Below, one piece after another: positions 19,599 to 28,219 of a stretch of 64,000 bases of DNA. The position numbers were made by a program, and so were the translations under genes. Origin of the DNA: Pseudomonadales bacterium (GTDB lineage: Bacteria > Pseudomonadota > Gammaproteobacteria > Pseudomonadales > Azotimanducaceae); the NCBI GenBank assembly GCA_028279305.1, contig JANQOA010000023.1:21800-85799 (forward strand), in the 5' to 3' direction. Numbering within the stretch: the first letter of the stretch is position 1; each line of letters starts with the position of its first letter. Under the pieces are notes generated by a model. That model saw only the letters and a program-made list of their open reading frames with translations. It made no database searches and had not been told where the DNA came from.

Positions 19599-21948
19599 CG
19601 AAGCTGTACTTCAGAGATGCATACCAGGTACGCGGACGCACGGGTTGCCCGAACACCAGGCCAAACGTGGCAAAAGGTGTAGCCGACTGGTAATACTCCT
19701 CATCCGTTGCATTTCGCACACCCAACCCCAATTCCCAGTTGCGGTCCGGAAACAGATAGGTACCGCTGATGTTCAGATTGCGGTAGTCATCGATCTCCAG
19801 TTCGGGAATGTTCTCCGCACGGCTGAAGTACTCGTCTTTCAACGCGTAATCGGCACGCAACGACAACGTGCCGCCGTTTTGCAGAGTACGCTCATATTTG
19901 GCCAGCAATGACAGAGTCCAATCCGGGGTATTCGGCAAATCATTGGATTCGGTGATGACAATAGTGTTTGAAACCAGCGTACCCCGTAAACTGTCGATCT
20001 CGTCATCCAGCAAACCTATGTTCACACCCAGGGTAAGACCCGCTCCAAGCAGCGCTGAGGCTTCCAGCTCCAGACCACTGATGGTGGCATCACCCAGATT
20101 TTCTTTGGTGGAGGACGTGGTCACCTCGTCGCTGGACGCGTTGATCTGCATGTCCTCATAGTCCATCAGAAAGGCAGTTGCATTGAGCCGCATACGACCG
20201 TCCAGCAACGTGGACTTCATGCCGATTTCATAGTTGGTAACAAATTCGGGATCATAGTTCGGCAACGGCACCGGCACCGCTCCGGTGAAGCGGGCGGCGT
20301 AACTGCCGTCGCGGTAGCCTTCGGAATAGGTCGCATACAGCATCACGTCATCACTGACATCCCAGGCCAGCGATACCAGCGGCGTGAATTCTTCGGTACT
20401 CAGGTCACCAAATTGATTGGAAATTGGACCCACCCGGCGTTCCGTCACCAGTTCAAAGGATTTGTCGGTCTCGGTGTAGCGTGCTCCTACGGTCAGGGTC
20501 AGCGCGTCGGTCAGATCGTAATTAACCTGGCCAAATACAGCCTGGCTATCGTTGTCGATGAGACGATCAAGAAACTGAAAGAAGAAATCGGGCGGCCCGG
20601 ACAGCGGCGGCGGGAACGTAATCTGGTTGAAGATTGCTTCCTGACCCTCTTCTTCAAAGTAATACACGCCGACAACATAGTCCAACTTTCCGTCCATGGC
20701 CTCGCCGCTGAGCTGAATCTCCTGGGACCACTGCTCCTGGGTATACTCATCGTGATTGTTGGCGAACAGTATGAACGGCGAAAAATCAAGGTCGTTAAAC
20801 AGGCTGATGTCAAACTCCCGATACGACGTGATGGACTTCAGTTCTACCTCCCCAATCTGCCAGGTAGCCGTGACATTGCCGCCCCAGACTTCCACGTCCT
20901 GTTCCGGATCAATCTGATTGCCGGCGTTGTCCCGGTACACCGAGTTCGTCTGGTATGCATCGTTGGTGTTCCAGACCGGTCCATAACAGGCCGGGTTGGC
21001 CGCCTGGCCCGCAGCAGTGGTGCACGAAGCCGGGTCACCGCTGTAGATGACATTATGAAAGTTGGCAAAGGGCTGTGCCGGCGGTCCAAGGGTGATCACT
21101 TCACCGTTAAACCCGCCGATGCCCCCAATCGGAGTAATCGCTCCAGGGGTTTCCTCAGCCTTTGAGTAATCCAGCGCGATATCCAGGCTGAATGCATCGG
21201 TCAGTTCCGCGCGTACCGCCCCGCGTATTCCCCAGATGTCGTCACTGCCCAGGTCCAAACTATCGTGCTGCAGCGCCTCGACATACCCGTCGCGTTCCCG
21301 CGCAAACACACTCAGACGCCCTGCCGCCCGCTCCCCGAGGGGTGCATTCAGGGTGGCGCGCGCCTCGAAATAGCCGTCCTCGCCGCCGGAAAACTGAATC
21401 GATCCGCCCAGCGCATCACCCGGGGTTTTGGAAATGATATTAACGGCACCGCCAATCGTATTGCGGCCGAACAGCGTGCCTTGAGGGCCGCGCAGAACTT
21501 CCACACGTTCAATATCAATCAAATCGAAAACACTGCCGATATTGCGCCCCATGTAAATACCATCCAGGTATATTCCCACCGCGGGGTCTTCCACGGGGAT
21601 AAAATCGTTCTGCCCCATGCCGCGAATGAACAGAACCGGGGATTTAACCCCACTGGTGCCCCCCGCCGCCTCAAAGTGCACATTGGGAACGGTCTTGCCG
21701 ATCGCATCTATCTTCAAACCGCCCTGTTCAAGGAGTTCTTCCCCGGTTAACACCGAAACTGCCACGGGTATCGACTGCAGACTTTCCTCACGCCTGCGCG
21801 CAGTCACCACAATTTCTTCAAGCGTCATCGCGGGTTCCTGGTCTTGCGCCTGTACCTTTTGACCGCCGGGTGCCAGGCTTGCAACTGCGATCAGTAAGGC
21901 GCCCCCCTTAACTGCATTGTCTGACCATTTTTTGATCCCAATACTCAT
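19588..21948 (-). CDS. TonB-dependent receptor (TBDR1)
   Basis: TLEEIVVTARRREESLQSIPVAVS, RGPQGTLFGRNTIGGAVNIISKTP; ATG 21948 preceded by AAAGGAGAGG. Confidence 0.93.
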   Translation of the reverse strand: MSIGIKKWSDNAVKGGALLIAVASLAPGGQKVQAQDQEPAMTLEEIVVTARRREESLQSIPVAVSVLTGEELLEQGGLKIDAIGKTVPNVHFEAAGGTSGVKSPVLFIRGMGQNDFIPVEDPAVGIYLDGIYMGRNIGSVFDLIDIERVEVLRGPQGTLFGRNTIGGAVNIISKTPGDALGGSIQFSGGEDGYFEARATLNAPLGERAAGRLSVFARERDGYVEALQHDSLDLGSDDIWGIRGAVRAELTDAFSLDIALDYSKAEETPGAITPIGGIGGFNGEVITLGPPAQPFANFHNVIYSGDPASCTTAAGQAANPACYGPVWNTNDAYQTNSVYRDNAGNQIDPEQDVEVWGGNVTATWQIGEVELKSITSYREFDISLFNDLDFSPFILFANNHDEYTQEQWSQEIQLSGEAMDGKLDYVVGVYYFEEEGQEAIFNQITFPPPLSGPPDFFFQFLDRLIDNDSQAVFGQVNYDLTDALTLTVGARYTETDKSFELVTERRVGPISNQFGDLSTEEFTPLVSLAWDVSDDVMLYATYSEGYRDGSYAARFTGAVPVPLPNYDPEFVTNYEIGMKSTLLDGRMRLNATAFLMDYEDMQINASSDEVTTSSTKENLGDATISGLELEASALLGAGLTLGVNIGLLDDEIDSLRGTLVSNTIVITESNDLPNTPDWTLSLLAKYERTLQNGGTLSLRADYALKDEYFSRAENIPELEIDDYRNLNISGTYLFPDRNWELGLGVRNATDEEYYQSATPFATFGLVFGQPVRPRTWYASLKYSFGEQ

Positions 21949-22029
21949 TTCCTCTCCTTTCACAGGTACATCCTGTGAGTTTTCACGTCATAGTTAGCAA
22001 TTTATTTGCCGACGTGCGCACCGGATACC

Positions 22030-22085
22030 GCAATTCATTCTAATTGCTTCCTCCGCGAGTTCAAGATACTTTGGATACTAAGTAT
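22030..22085. promoter_or_regulatory. Two inverted repeats upstream of MarR gene: GCAATT-N6-AATTGC and ATACTT-N8-AAGTAT
   Basis: 22030-22047 and 22066-22085, in the divergent TBDR1/MarR interval. Confidence 0.5.
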
Positions 22086-22172
22086 TTTTCATTTTCCGGA
22101 TCAGCCCGATGGCGCTGGCGCACAAATTACGGATATGCTGGCGGATTAGTTGATAAGCGAGATTGCTGCCCC

Positions 22173-22673
22173 ATGACCCATCCAGCGAAGAACGACAAAG
22201 CCAATCCCTATCTGGACCCCATGCACAGCCTGGGCTATCTGTCCCGTATTAATTTCCGCATGCTGTCTCGTGCCCTGGAACAGTTGACCCTCCCCCATGG
22301 GGTGAGCGCCGGACAGTGGCGCTTGCTGCGCGTGTTGTGGGAAAGCGACAATATTACCCAGCGGGAACTGGCCACCGAAGCCGGCCTGACCGAAGCCACT
22401 ACCACGCTGGCCGTGCGCAGTCTGGTAAATGCCGGCATGGCACGCCGGGTGCGCAGTACAGAAGACAAGCGCAAGTACTACGTTCGGTTAACGCCCAAGG
22501 CTAAACGCCTGCAAGCGAAACTCATTCCGATGATTATCGCGGTGAACGATATCGCGCTTGAAGGCATTGACCCCGAGGAGGTTGCCATCACGCGCAAGGT
22601 GATGGCGCAGAGCTATGCCAATCTTTGCCGGCACATGGACGAACCATGCAAGGTGTCCAATCCGGCGCCGTGA
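22173..22673 (+). CDS. MarR family transcriptional regulator
   Basis: VSAGQWRLLRVLWESDNITQRELATEAGLTEATTTLAVRSLVNAGMARRVRSTEDKRKYYVRLTPKAK. Confidence 0.9.
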   Translation: MTHPAKNDKANPYLDPMHSLGYLSRINFRMLSRALEQLTLPHGVSAGQWRLLRVLWESDNITQRELATEAGLTEATTTLAVRSLVNAGMARRVRSTEDKRKYYVRLTPKAKRLQAKLIPMIIAVNDIALEGIDPEEVAITRKVMAQSYANLCRHMDEPCKVSNPAP

Positions 22674-22751
22674 CCACCTATCAAAGTCGCGTCATTTTTG
22701 TACTGCCGCTGGCTGCACCGTCTCACTCCGGGAAGATAAACTACGACTAAC

Positions 22752-23251
22752 CTACTCCGTTAGCTTTGCAAGCTTTTTAAAGGCAGATTTCGCTTTCCCG
22801 CGAATCCAGCTATCAGGATGCTCTACGTACCCACGGACAGCGTCTAGAACCGAAGGGTCTTTTGTTTTCCCCAACGCTACTAACGTTTCACCAGCAACGG
22901 AATTGTCGTCGAGCTGAGATAACAGTGCTTTCGAACACCCGGCACGCTCCAACCGTACTAACCCATGTGCAAGCATCATCCTGGCCCCACCATATTCGCG
23001 ATTCAATCCATGTTTACCAGATCCCAAACATCGCGAACGCTGATTCCAATTTGTTTAAGCTCTGCCACCAACGCCTGTTGCTCTTGTCTGATCTTCTGAG
23101 CGTGTTTTGCACTTTCCTCACGGCGCTTCTTGATTAACGCCTTCCCTTCCTCCGTTAACCCACTGGACACAATAGCCTTCTCCAACTTAAGGATTACATG
23201 CAACAGTGGTGCTAATGGTACATCGAATAATCTTTTGGAATGCCGCATCAA
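22752..23251 (-). pseudogene. Probable HEAT-repeat protein gene remnant split into two overlapping small ORFs (23003-23251 and 22752-23027)
   Basis: N-part ends ...ELKQIGISVRDVWDLVNMD*, C-part ...VAGETLVALGKTKDPSVLDAVRGYVEHPDSWIRGKAKSAFKKL; frames overlap by 25 bp. Confidence 0.5.
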
Positions 23252-23271
23252 CCAAGCACGTCTATTGCAAT

Positions 23272-24345
23272 TTATCTGGCACTTACACTTACGCTGGATG
23301 CCGACAGAAAATCCAGGACGATACGGGTGACCTCATCAGGCGCATCCTCAGGGCTGTAGTGGCCTGCGCCTGCCAGAAGATGAACCGGTGCGCTTGGAAA
23401 AAGCTGAGTGAATAGAGGAACAAACTCATCAGCATGCAAGGTCTTGTCCTGCTCACCCCAGATCGCAATAGCAGGCTTGTTCATGATGGCGTTTTTACCG
23501 GCTGCATCGGGTACCTCAAACTGGTGTTTACCTTCGGCAAACCCTTTGGCCCAGCCGATACCGCCAACCGCATGAGCGGGTGTGGGAAATGGCGCTGCAT
23601 AGGCTCGAATCCAGGTGTCGGTGGCAATCTCGTTGCGGACAAAACCGTTCAACTTCAGGGTCGAAAGAATGTTGTAGCCCAGGTGTTCCAACACGTTATC
23701 CAGCACACCTTGCTTGTGCGCGTTTGTGATCCACTGAAACCAAGGTGATTTGGCGCCGTTTGCCATCAAGCGCTCAACAAGATCGGGCTGGCCAAACGGC
23801 GTCGGACCATTAACCGATACAATCCGGGCAATGCGGTCAGGATGCCGGGCCGCCAGGCCCATTCCCGTCGGACCGCCAAAATCGTGCATCACCAGGGTGA
23901 TGTTGCGCAGGTCCAGGGCCAGCACAAAAGCCTCGAGGTTATCGATATGATCGCCAAGCCAATAGGTTCGGTTCTGTGGTGCTTCGCTTTTGCCGAACCC
24001 CATGTGATCCGGCGCGACAACCCGCGCATGCTTTGACCACTCGGAAATCTGATGCCGGTATAGGTACCCCCAGGTGGGTTCACCGTGCAGCAGCAGCAGA
24101 ACTTCGTCGCCTGCGCCTTCGTCTACATAGTGCATCTTGAAACCGGGGGCGCTGGTGTAGTGCGCCTTGAACGGCCAGGTTCCGTCAAAAGTTTCTGCTG
24201 CCGGAACTGCAGTTTTCAGCTTTTCAGCGGGTGCTTCAGCAAAACAAGCTGACGCCCCCAAGGTGAGCGCGAACATCAGGTATTTTGTAACTGTTGCCTT
24301 TGTAACTGTCGCCTTTGTAACTGCCGCCTTTGTCACTGCTGCCAT
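23272..24345 (-). CDS. Secreted haloalkane-dehalogenase-like alpha/beta hydrolase
   Basis: HGEPTWGYLYRHQ, VMHDFGGPTG; hydrophobic signal segment; ATG 24345 with GAGGAGA upstream. Confidence 0.85.
   Translation of the reverse strand: MAAVTKAAVTKATVTKATVTKYLMFALTLGASACFAEAPAEKLKTAVPAAETFDGTWPFKAHYTSAPGFKMHYVDEGAGDEVLLLLHGEPTWGYLYRHQISEWSKHARVVAPDHMGFGKSEAPQNRTYWLGDHIDNLEAFVLALDLRNITLVMHDFGGPTGMGLAARHPDRIARIVSVNGPTPFGQPDLVERLMANGAKSPWFQWITNAHKQGVLDNVLEHLGYNILSTLKLNGFVRNEIATDTWIRAYAAPFPTPAHAVGGIGWAKGFAEGKHQFEVPDAAGKNAIMNKPAIAIWGEQDKTLHADEFVPLFTQLFPSAPVHLLAGAGHYSPEDAPDEVTRIVLDFLSASSVSVSAR
24284..24343 (-). repeat. 15-bp x 4 in-frame tandem repeat encoding (V/A)TKA(A/T) in the signal-peptide n-region
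   Basis: TTTGTAACTGTTGCC/TTTGTAACTGTCGCC/TTTGTAACTGCCGCC/TTTGTCACTGCTGCC. Confidence 0.9.
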
Positions 24346-24476
24346 AACTCTTCTCCTCACTCGTTATTCAGGACTGCCTGCTTTGCCGAACTGCATCGGC
24401 TGGATGCGTTCGCTGCCGCAGGGGGAGCCAATTTAGACCCGGCAGCTTCTCTGATAAACTGGGTAATATAAAAAAC

Positions 24477-24499
24477 ATCTATGCGTATTTCGCAAAGAT
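24477..24499. promoter_or_regulatory. Candidate LysR box ATCTATGCGTATTTCGCAAAGAT
   Basis: TGCG-N5-CGCA (T-N11-A) inside a longer near-perfect dyad, directly upstream of the LysR gene. Confidence 0.45.
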
Positions 24500-24511
24500 A
24501 GGAGTTTCATG

Positions 24512-25432
24512 ATGGACAGTTTTGCGGGCATGCGGATATTTGTCCGGGTTGCGGATTCGGGAAGTTTTTCAGCAGCGGCAAGGCACCTCGGAGTTGCCCC
24601 GTCATCGGTGTCGCGTCAAATCAACGACCTCGAAGAGGAATTGGGTACCGTCCTGCTTACGCGCACAACCCGCAAACTGAGTCTTACCGAGGCAGGAGAA
24701 ATCTTTTGTGAGCGGGCGCGCAACATCCTTAACGAAGTGGATGAAGCAAAACTCGCGCTGTCGCAGCTTGGTTCACCCAGCGGCATTCTACGTGTGACGG
24801 TGCCAAGCGGTATCGGCCGCGAGATGGTTGCATCAGCCATTCCCGGTTTTCTGGATCAATACCCTGGAATTAAGGTTGTCATGTCGTTGACCGACCAGAT
24901 GGTCGACATTGTCGATGCGGCAATTGATGTTGCGATCAGAGCGGGCCGGCAACAGGATTCAAGTCTCAGGGCACGGAAAATCGGTGAGAGTCAACGGATC
25001 GTTTGTGCCAGCCCCGCATACCTGAAAAGGGCCGGCGTGCCAAAAACACCCGCTGATCTGGAGCACCATAACTGCATCACCTGGCGGGACCATCCCGGAC
25101 ATAATATCTGGACTTTTCGTGGACCTGGCGGGATTTCCAAGGTGCGCGCGTCCGGGAGCTTTTTTTCGCAAAATGCCGACGCTTTGGTTGCCGCCAGTGC
25201 AGCCGGTGTGGGGGTTTGCTTGTTGCCCAGCTGGAACATGGGCATTGAACTGAGGCAAAAGCAGCTGCGCGCGGTGCTCGCGGACTATGAAGCCGCGCCG
25301 GCAGCGGTACCCATTTACGCGGTGCACGCGCATCGTCGGCATGTGCCGCCCAAAATCCGCGTCTTTATTGACTATCTGATCGGGCAGTTTGAAGCTGATA
25401 CGTCCGGCGCGCTGACTCGCAACGCGTTTTAA
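24512..25432 (+). CDS. LysR family transcriptional regulator
   Basis: MDSFAGMRIFVRVADSGSFSAAARHLGVAPSSVSRQINDLEEELG. Confidence 0.93.
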   Translation: MDSFAGMRIFVRVADSGSFSAAARHLGVAPSSVSRQINDLEEELGTVLLTRTTRKLSLTEAGEIFCERARNILNEVDEAKLALSQLGSPSGILRVTVPSGIGREMVASAIPGFLDQYPGIKVVMSLTDQMVDIVDAAIDVAIRAGRQQDSSLRARKIGESQRIVCASPAYLKRAGVPKTPADLEHHNCITWRDHPGHNIWTFRGPGGISKVRASGSFFSQNADALVAASAAGVGVCLLPSWNMGIELRQKQLRAVLADYEAAPAAVPIYAVHAHRRHVPPKIRVFIDYLIGQFEADTSGALTRNAF

Positions 25433-25465
25433 TCAGATCGCGAACGTGAATGAATCCGGGCCTTA

Positions 25466-26455
25466 TCAGCCACCGGCGGAGAGCGTCAGCACTTCGTTCA
25501 AATCACTTGTCCCGCTGCCACCCGGGCTGGTAGCACCGCCAACAACATAAATACGCCCCCCGATCATACCCGCACCAAGCCCGTGTCTGGGTGTGGGCAT
25601 ATCGGGAAGCGCTTCCCAATGATCGGCGGCCAAGTTATACCGCCATACATTCGGAAACACTTTGGCTTCGGGGGAAAAAATTTCACCGCCAAACACAACG
25701 AGCGATTGGTCTACAACAACACTGGCGGTGCCGGCTTGAGGGAGCGGCATCGGCGCCGCGGTATGCCATGCGTCCGTTTTAGCATCATATATTTCGGTGA
25801 CGGAAAGATTGCCTTGCGCCGTGCGACCACCGGCCACAACAAGCAGGTTATCTATCCAGCCGCCGGTGGCACTGTTCCGCGCAGTGGGTATCGGCGCCAG
25901 ATCCCGCCATGTGTTGCCGTCCCAAGCCCAGTGTAGATGACCTTCGATGTGATCACTCCTGGCAGAATTGGCTTCGCCCTCAGGTTGTTGCCCGGTCACA
26001 ATATGGATCAAATCATTGTGATGGCTCACCACGCCCTCTGCTTGCCTGGTTGGAAGCACCGCAACTTGTATCCATCTATCGTCTTGCAACCGGTAGACTG
26101 CATCGCGCATGCGCCAGACATGGGAGTACCCGCCATTAAATCCACCCATGCCGTAAAGATTGCCGCCGTCGCTGACCAGTGCAACGTGATGCAGATCTTC
26201 GGGCAGATCGGGAACATCTTCCCAGACATCTTTGCCCGGGTCGTACGCAGCTACTTTGTTGGTGAAGTACGGCACCCCCAGACGTGCGCCGATACCGCCC
26301 GCCACGTAAAGTTTCTGCTGGTGCACAGCGGTGTAAATCTCCTGTACCCGGCGCGGCAAAGGCTCAGCCCGGGTCCAGGTTGCGGTGTTCGCGCGCGCCA
26401 ACCCCCGCAGACCAAAAAGCACTGGGAACAAGTGGATGAGACTACGTCGCTTCAT
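25466..26455 (-). CDS. Secreted kelch-repeat protein
   Basis: Repeated (L/I)YVxGG/VVAGG blades; signal peptide-like N-terminus. Confidence 0.82.
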   Translation of the reverse strand: MKRRSLIHLFPVLFGLRGLARANTATWTRAEPLPRRVQEIYTAVHQQKLYVAGGIGARLGVPYFTNKVAAYDPGKDVWEDVPDLPEDLHHVALVSDGGNLYGMGGFNGGYSHVWRMRDAVYRLQDDRWIQVAVLPTRQAEGVVSHHNDLIHIVTGQQPEGEANSARSDHIEGHLHWAWDGNTWRDLAPIPTARNSATGGWIDNLLVVAGGRTAQGNLSVTEIYDAKTDAWHTAAPMPLPQAGTASVVVDQSLVVFGGEIFSPEAKVFPNVWRYNLAADHWEALPDMPTPRHGLGAGMIGGRIYVVGGATSPGGSGTSDLNEVLTLSAGG

Positions 26456-26512
26456 CTGATTTTGTGATTGTTACCCGAGAGGCCGGCACGTAGATAGGTC
26501 CGCCTGCTTTAA

Positions 26513-26962
26513 TCAGCGGGCTTGCAGACGGTACAACCAAATTTCTTCAAGACCGTTTGGGTCCCGCTGAAACGTTGAGCGGCTCACCCAAATGGCGGCA
26601 AACTTAACAATTTCGTCATCATTGTTCACTCGAACTGCGCGCGCAGGGTAGATAATGTTGTTCACTCGAATCCGCACAAGCGGGTTCTGTTCAATATGCT
26701 GCACCCAACTGGTTCTGGTATCACCTGCATAGATGTATAAACGGCCATCCATCTGAACATAGGCCAGGTTAATCGAGTACGGGTCTTGCGGGCGGGTTTC
26801 CAACTGTGCCAGACCGGATTCTTCTGCAAACTCCCAGGGGACGGGTACATCCGCAACCGTGCCGCTCAGCTCCCCACCCGCCATAAAATGAGGCGGGCCA
26901 TCGCAAGCCGAAACCACAAAGCAGCATGCCACTATTGAGAGCAACCTTGTTAACGCGCGCAT
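26513..26962 (-). CDS. Putative lipoprotein, PNPOx-fold-like
   Basis: VVSACDGPP lipobox-like; LAYVQMDGRLYIYAGDTRTSWVQHIEQNPLVRIRVN; ATG 26962 preferred over TTG 26968. Confidence 0.5.
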   Translation of the reverse strand: MRALTRLLSIVACCFVVSACDGPPHFMAGGELSGTVADVPVPWEFAEESGLAQLETRPQDPYSINLAYVQMDGRLYIYAGDTRTSWVQHIEQNPLVRIRVNNIIYPARAVRVNNDDEIVKFAAIWVSRSTFQRDPNGLEEIWLYRLQAR

Positions 26963-27019
26963 ATTCAACCGTGTCTGATTCGAAAAACTTAGTCGGACAC
27001 AAGGATAACGTAATCGTAT

Positions 27020-28219
27020 TCAACCCTCACCACCGCCAGCTAAACCACCTGGGGAGCACGACTTCAAGGGATTGGCCCGACCCATTCCCGGCCGCGTTGC
27101 GGCATACACGAGTCCAATCGCCGCAATCGCCAGCAGCACGGACGACCATCCCAGCACACGGTAGTTGCCGCCGAGAGCGAGTATGCCCGCACCCAGACCC
27201 GGCGCTATCGCGTTACCGATGGCAATGAAACCGCGCGCGGCGGCGGCAAGCGAGCCCGTGTCATCGAGTTTTGCCGCGAGTCCGAGCAGATAGATTGAGC
27301 AGAATCCAAGCACCGCGCTGGACAACACGATGCCCGCGGTAAAGCCAAAGGCATTTGCGGAGTGAGTAGTGAGCAGCGATGCAACAGCAAGCAGAACAAA
27401 GCCGGCACTCAGCGGCGCGAAATGGCCGAAGCGTGCGCCCATCAGATACGCGGCCACGGGAGCGACAAGCACAATAGCACTGACAAACACCAGGGCCTGC
27501 CCGACCTCAGCAAGGGTCATACCGATGTTGTGGCCGATACGCTCGATAAAATACCAGGGGGTATTCGCGCCCACATCCAACATCAATAGAGCTGCCAGCG
27601 TGCAGATGCCCGCTGCCGACCATGGTGTTCTGATTTGTTGTTTGCCTGTTGACCGGACAGACGTCGCAGGCAAGTGCCGCAACAACGGCGTGGCGGCAAG
27701 CGACAGCACGCCAATCGCCGTAAACGTGGCCGGCAAGCCAAGCTTGGCAAGCGCAGGCGGAATCGCCAGATAAGCGACAATACCAACGGATGCGATGGTG
27801 CCGGCCATCAGGGAGAAGATCTTCTCGGGCTTCTCGGCCCGGGCTGCCACCGCTGTGATCGCGGTAAGCGCCATGCCCTCGCCGATACCCAAAACTGTTC
27901 TGGCCAGCGTGTAGCCCACCGCCGACTCCGTAAGCCCGGTGAGCAGGTTGGTGATGCCGATCACAAGCATACCGAGCATGGCCAGCTTCCTGAGATCGAA
28001 GCGATGGATACTTTGTGCCAGTGCCAGTGACGTCAGCGCCAACGCAGACAGCCTGGTGAAGATGACAAAACCGACCTGCTCTTCGAGCATGCCGTAGCGC
28101 TCCATTACGTTCCCCACCAACAGCGGGACGATGAACAGGGTCAGTTCACCCACCGTCAGCCCAAGGCCCAGGGCAAGCACCGCGCCCGGCGGTTGCCCTG
28201 CAATCCTGAACCGGGTCAC
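27020..28219 (-). CDS. MFS transporter
   Basis: 399 aa, multiple TM segments, MFS-like; ATGA overlap with TBDR2. Confidence 0.8.
   Translation of the reverse strand: MTRFRIAGQPPGAVLALGLGLTVGELTLFIVPLLVGNVMERYGMLEEQVGFVIFTRLSALALTSLALAQSIHRFDLRKLAMLGMLVIGITNLLTGLTESAVGYTLARTVLGIGEGMALTAITAVAARAEKPEKIFSLMAGTIASVGIVAYLAIPPALAKLGLPATFTAIGVLSLAATPLLRHLPATSVRSTGKQQIRTPWSAAGICTLAALLMLDVGANTPWYFIERIGHNIGMTLAEVGQALVFVSAIVLVAPVAAYLMGARFGHFAPLSAGFVLLAVASLLTTHSANAFGFTAGIVLSSAVLGFCSIYLLGLAAKLDDTGSLAAAARGFIAIGNAIAPGLGAGILALGGNYRVLGWSSVLLAIAAIGLVYAATRPGMGRANPLKSCSPGGLAGGGEG

Noticed and set aside
20413-21165. 250-aa plus-strand ORF antisense to TBDR1
   Set aside because: No motif; the opposite frame is a clear TonB-dependent receptor.
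23272-24345. Annotation as a functional haloalkane dehalogenase
   Set aside because: Nucleophile motif HDFGG lacks the adjacent halide-binding Trp.
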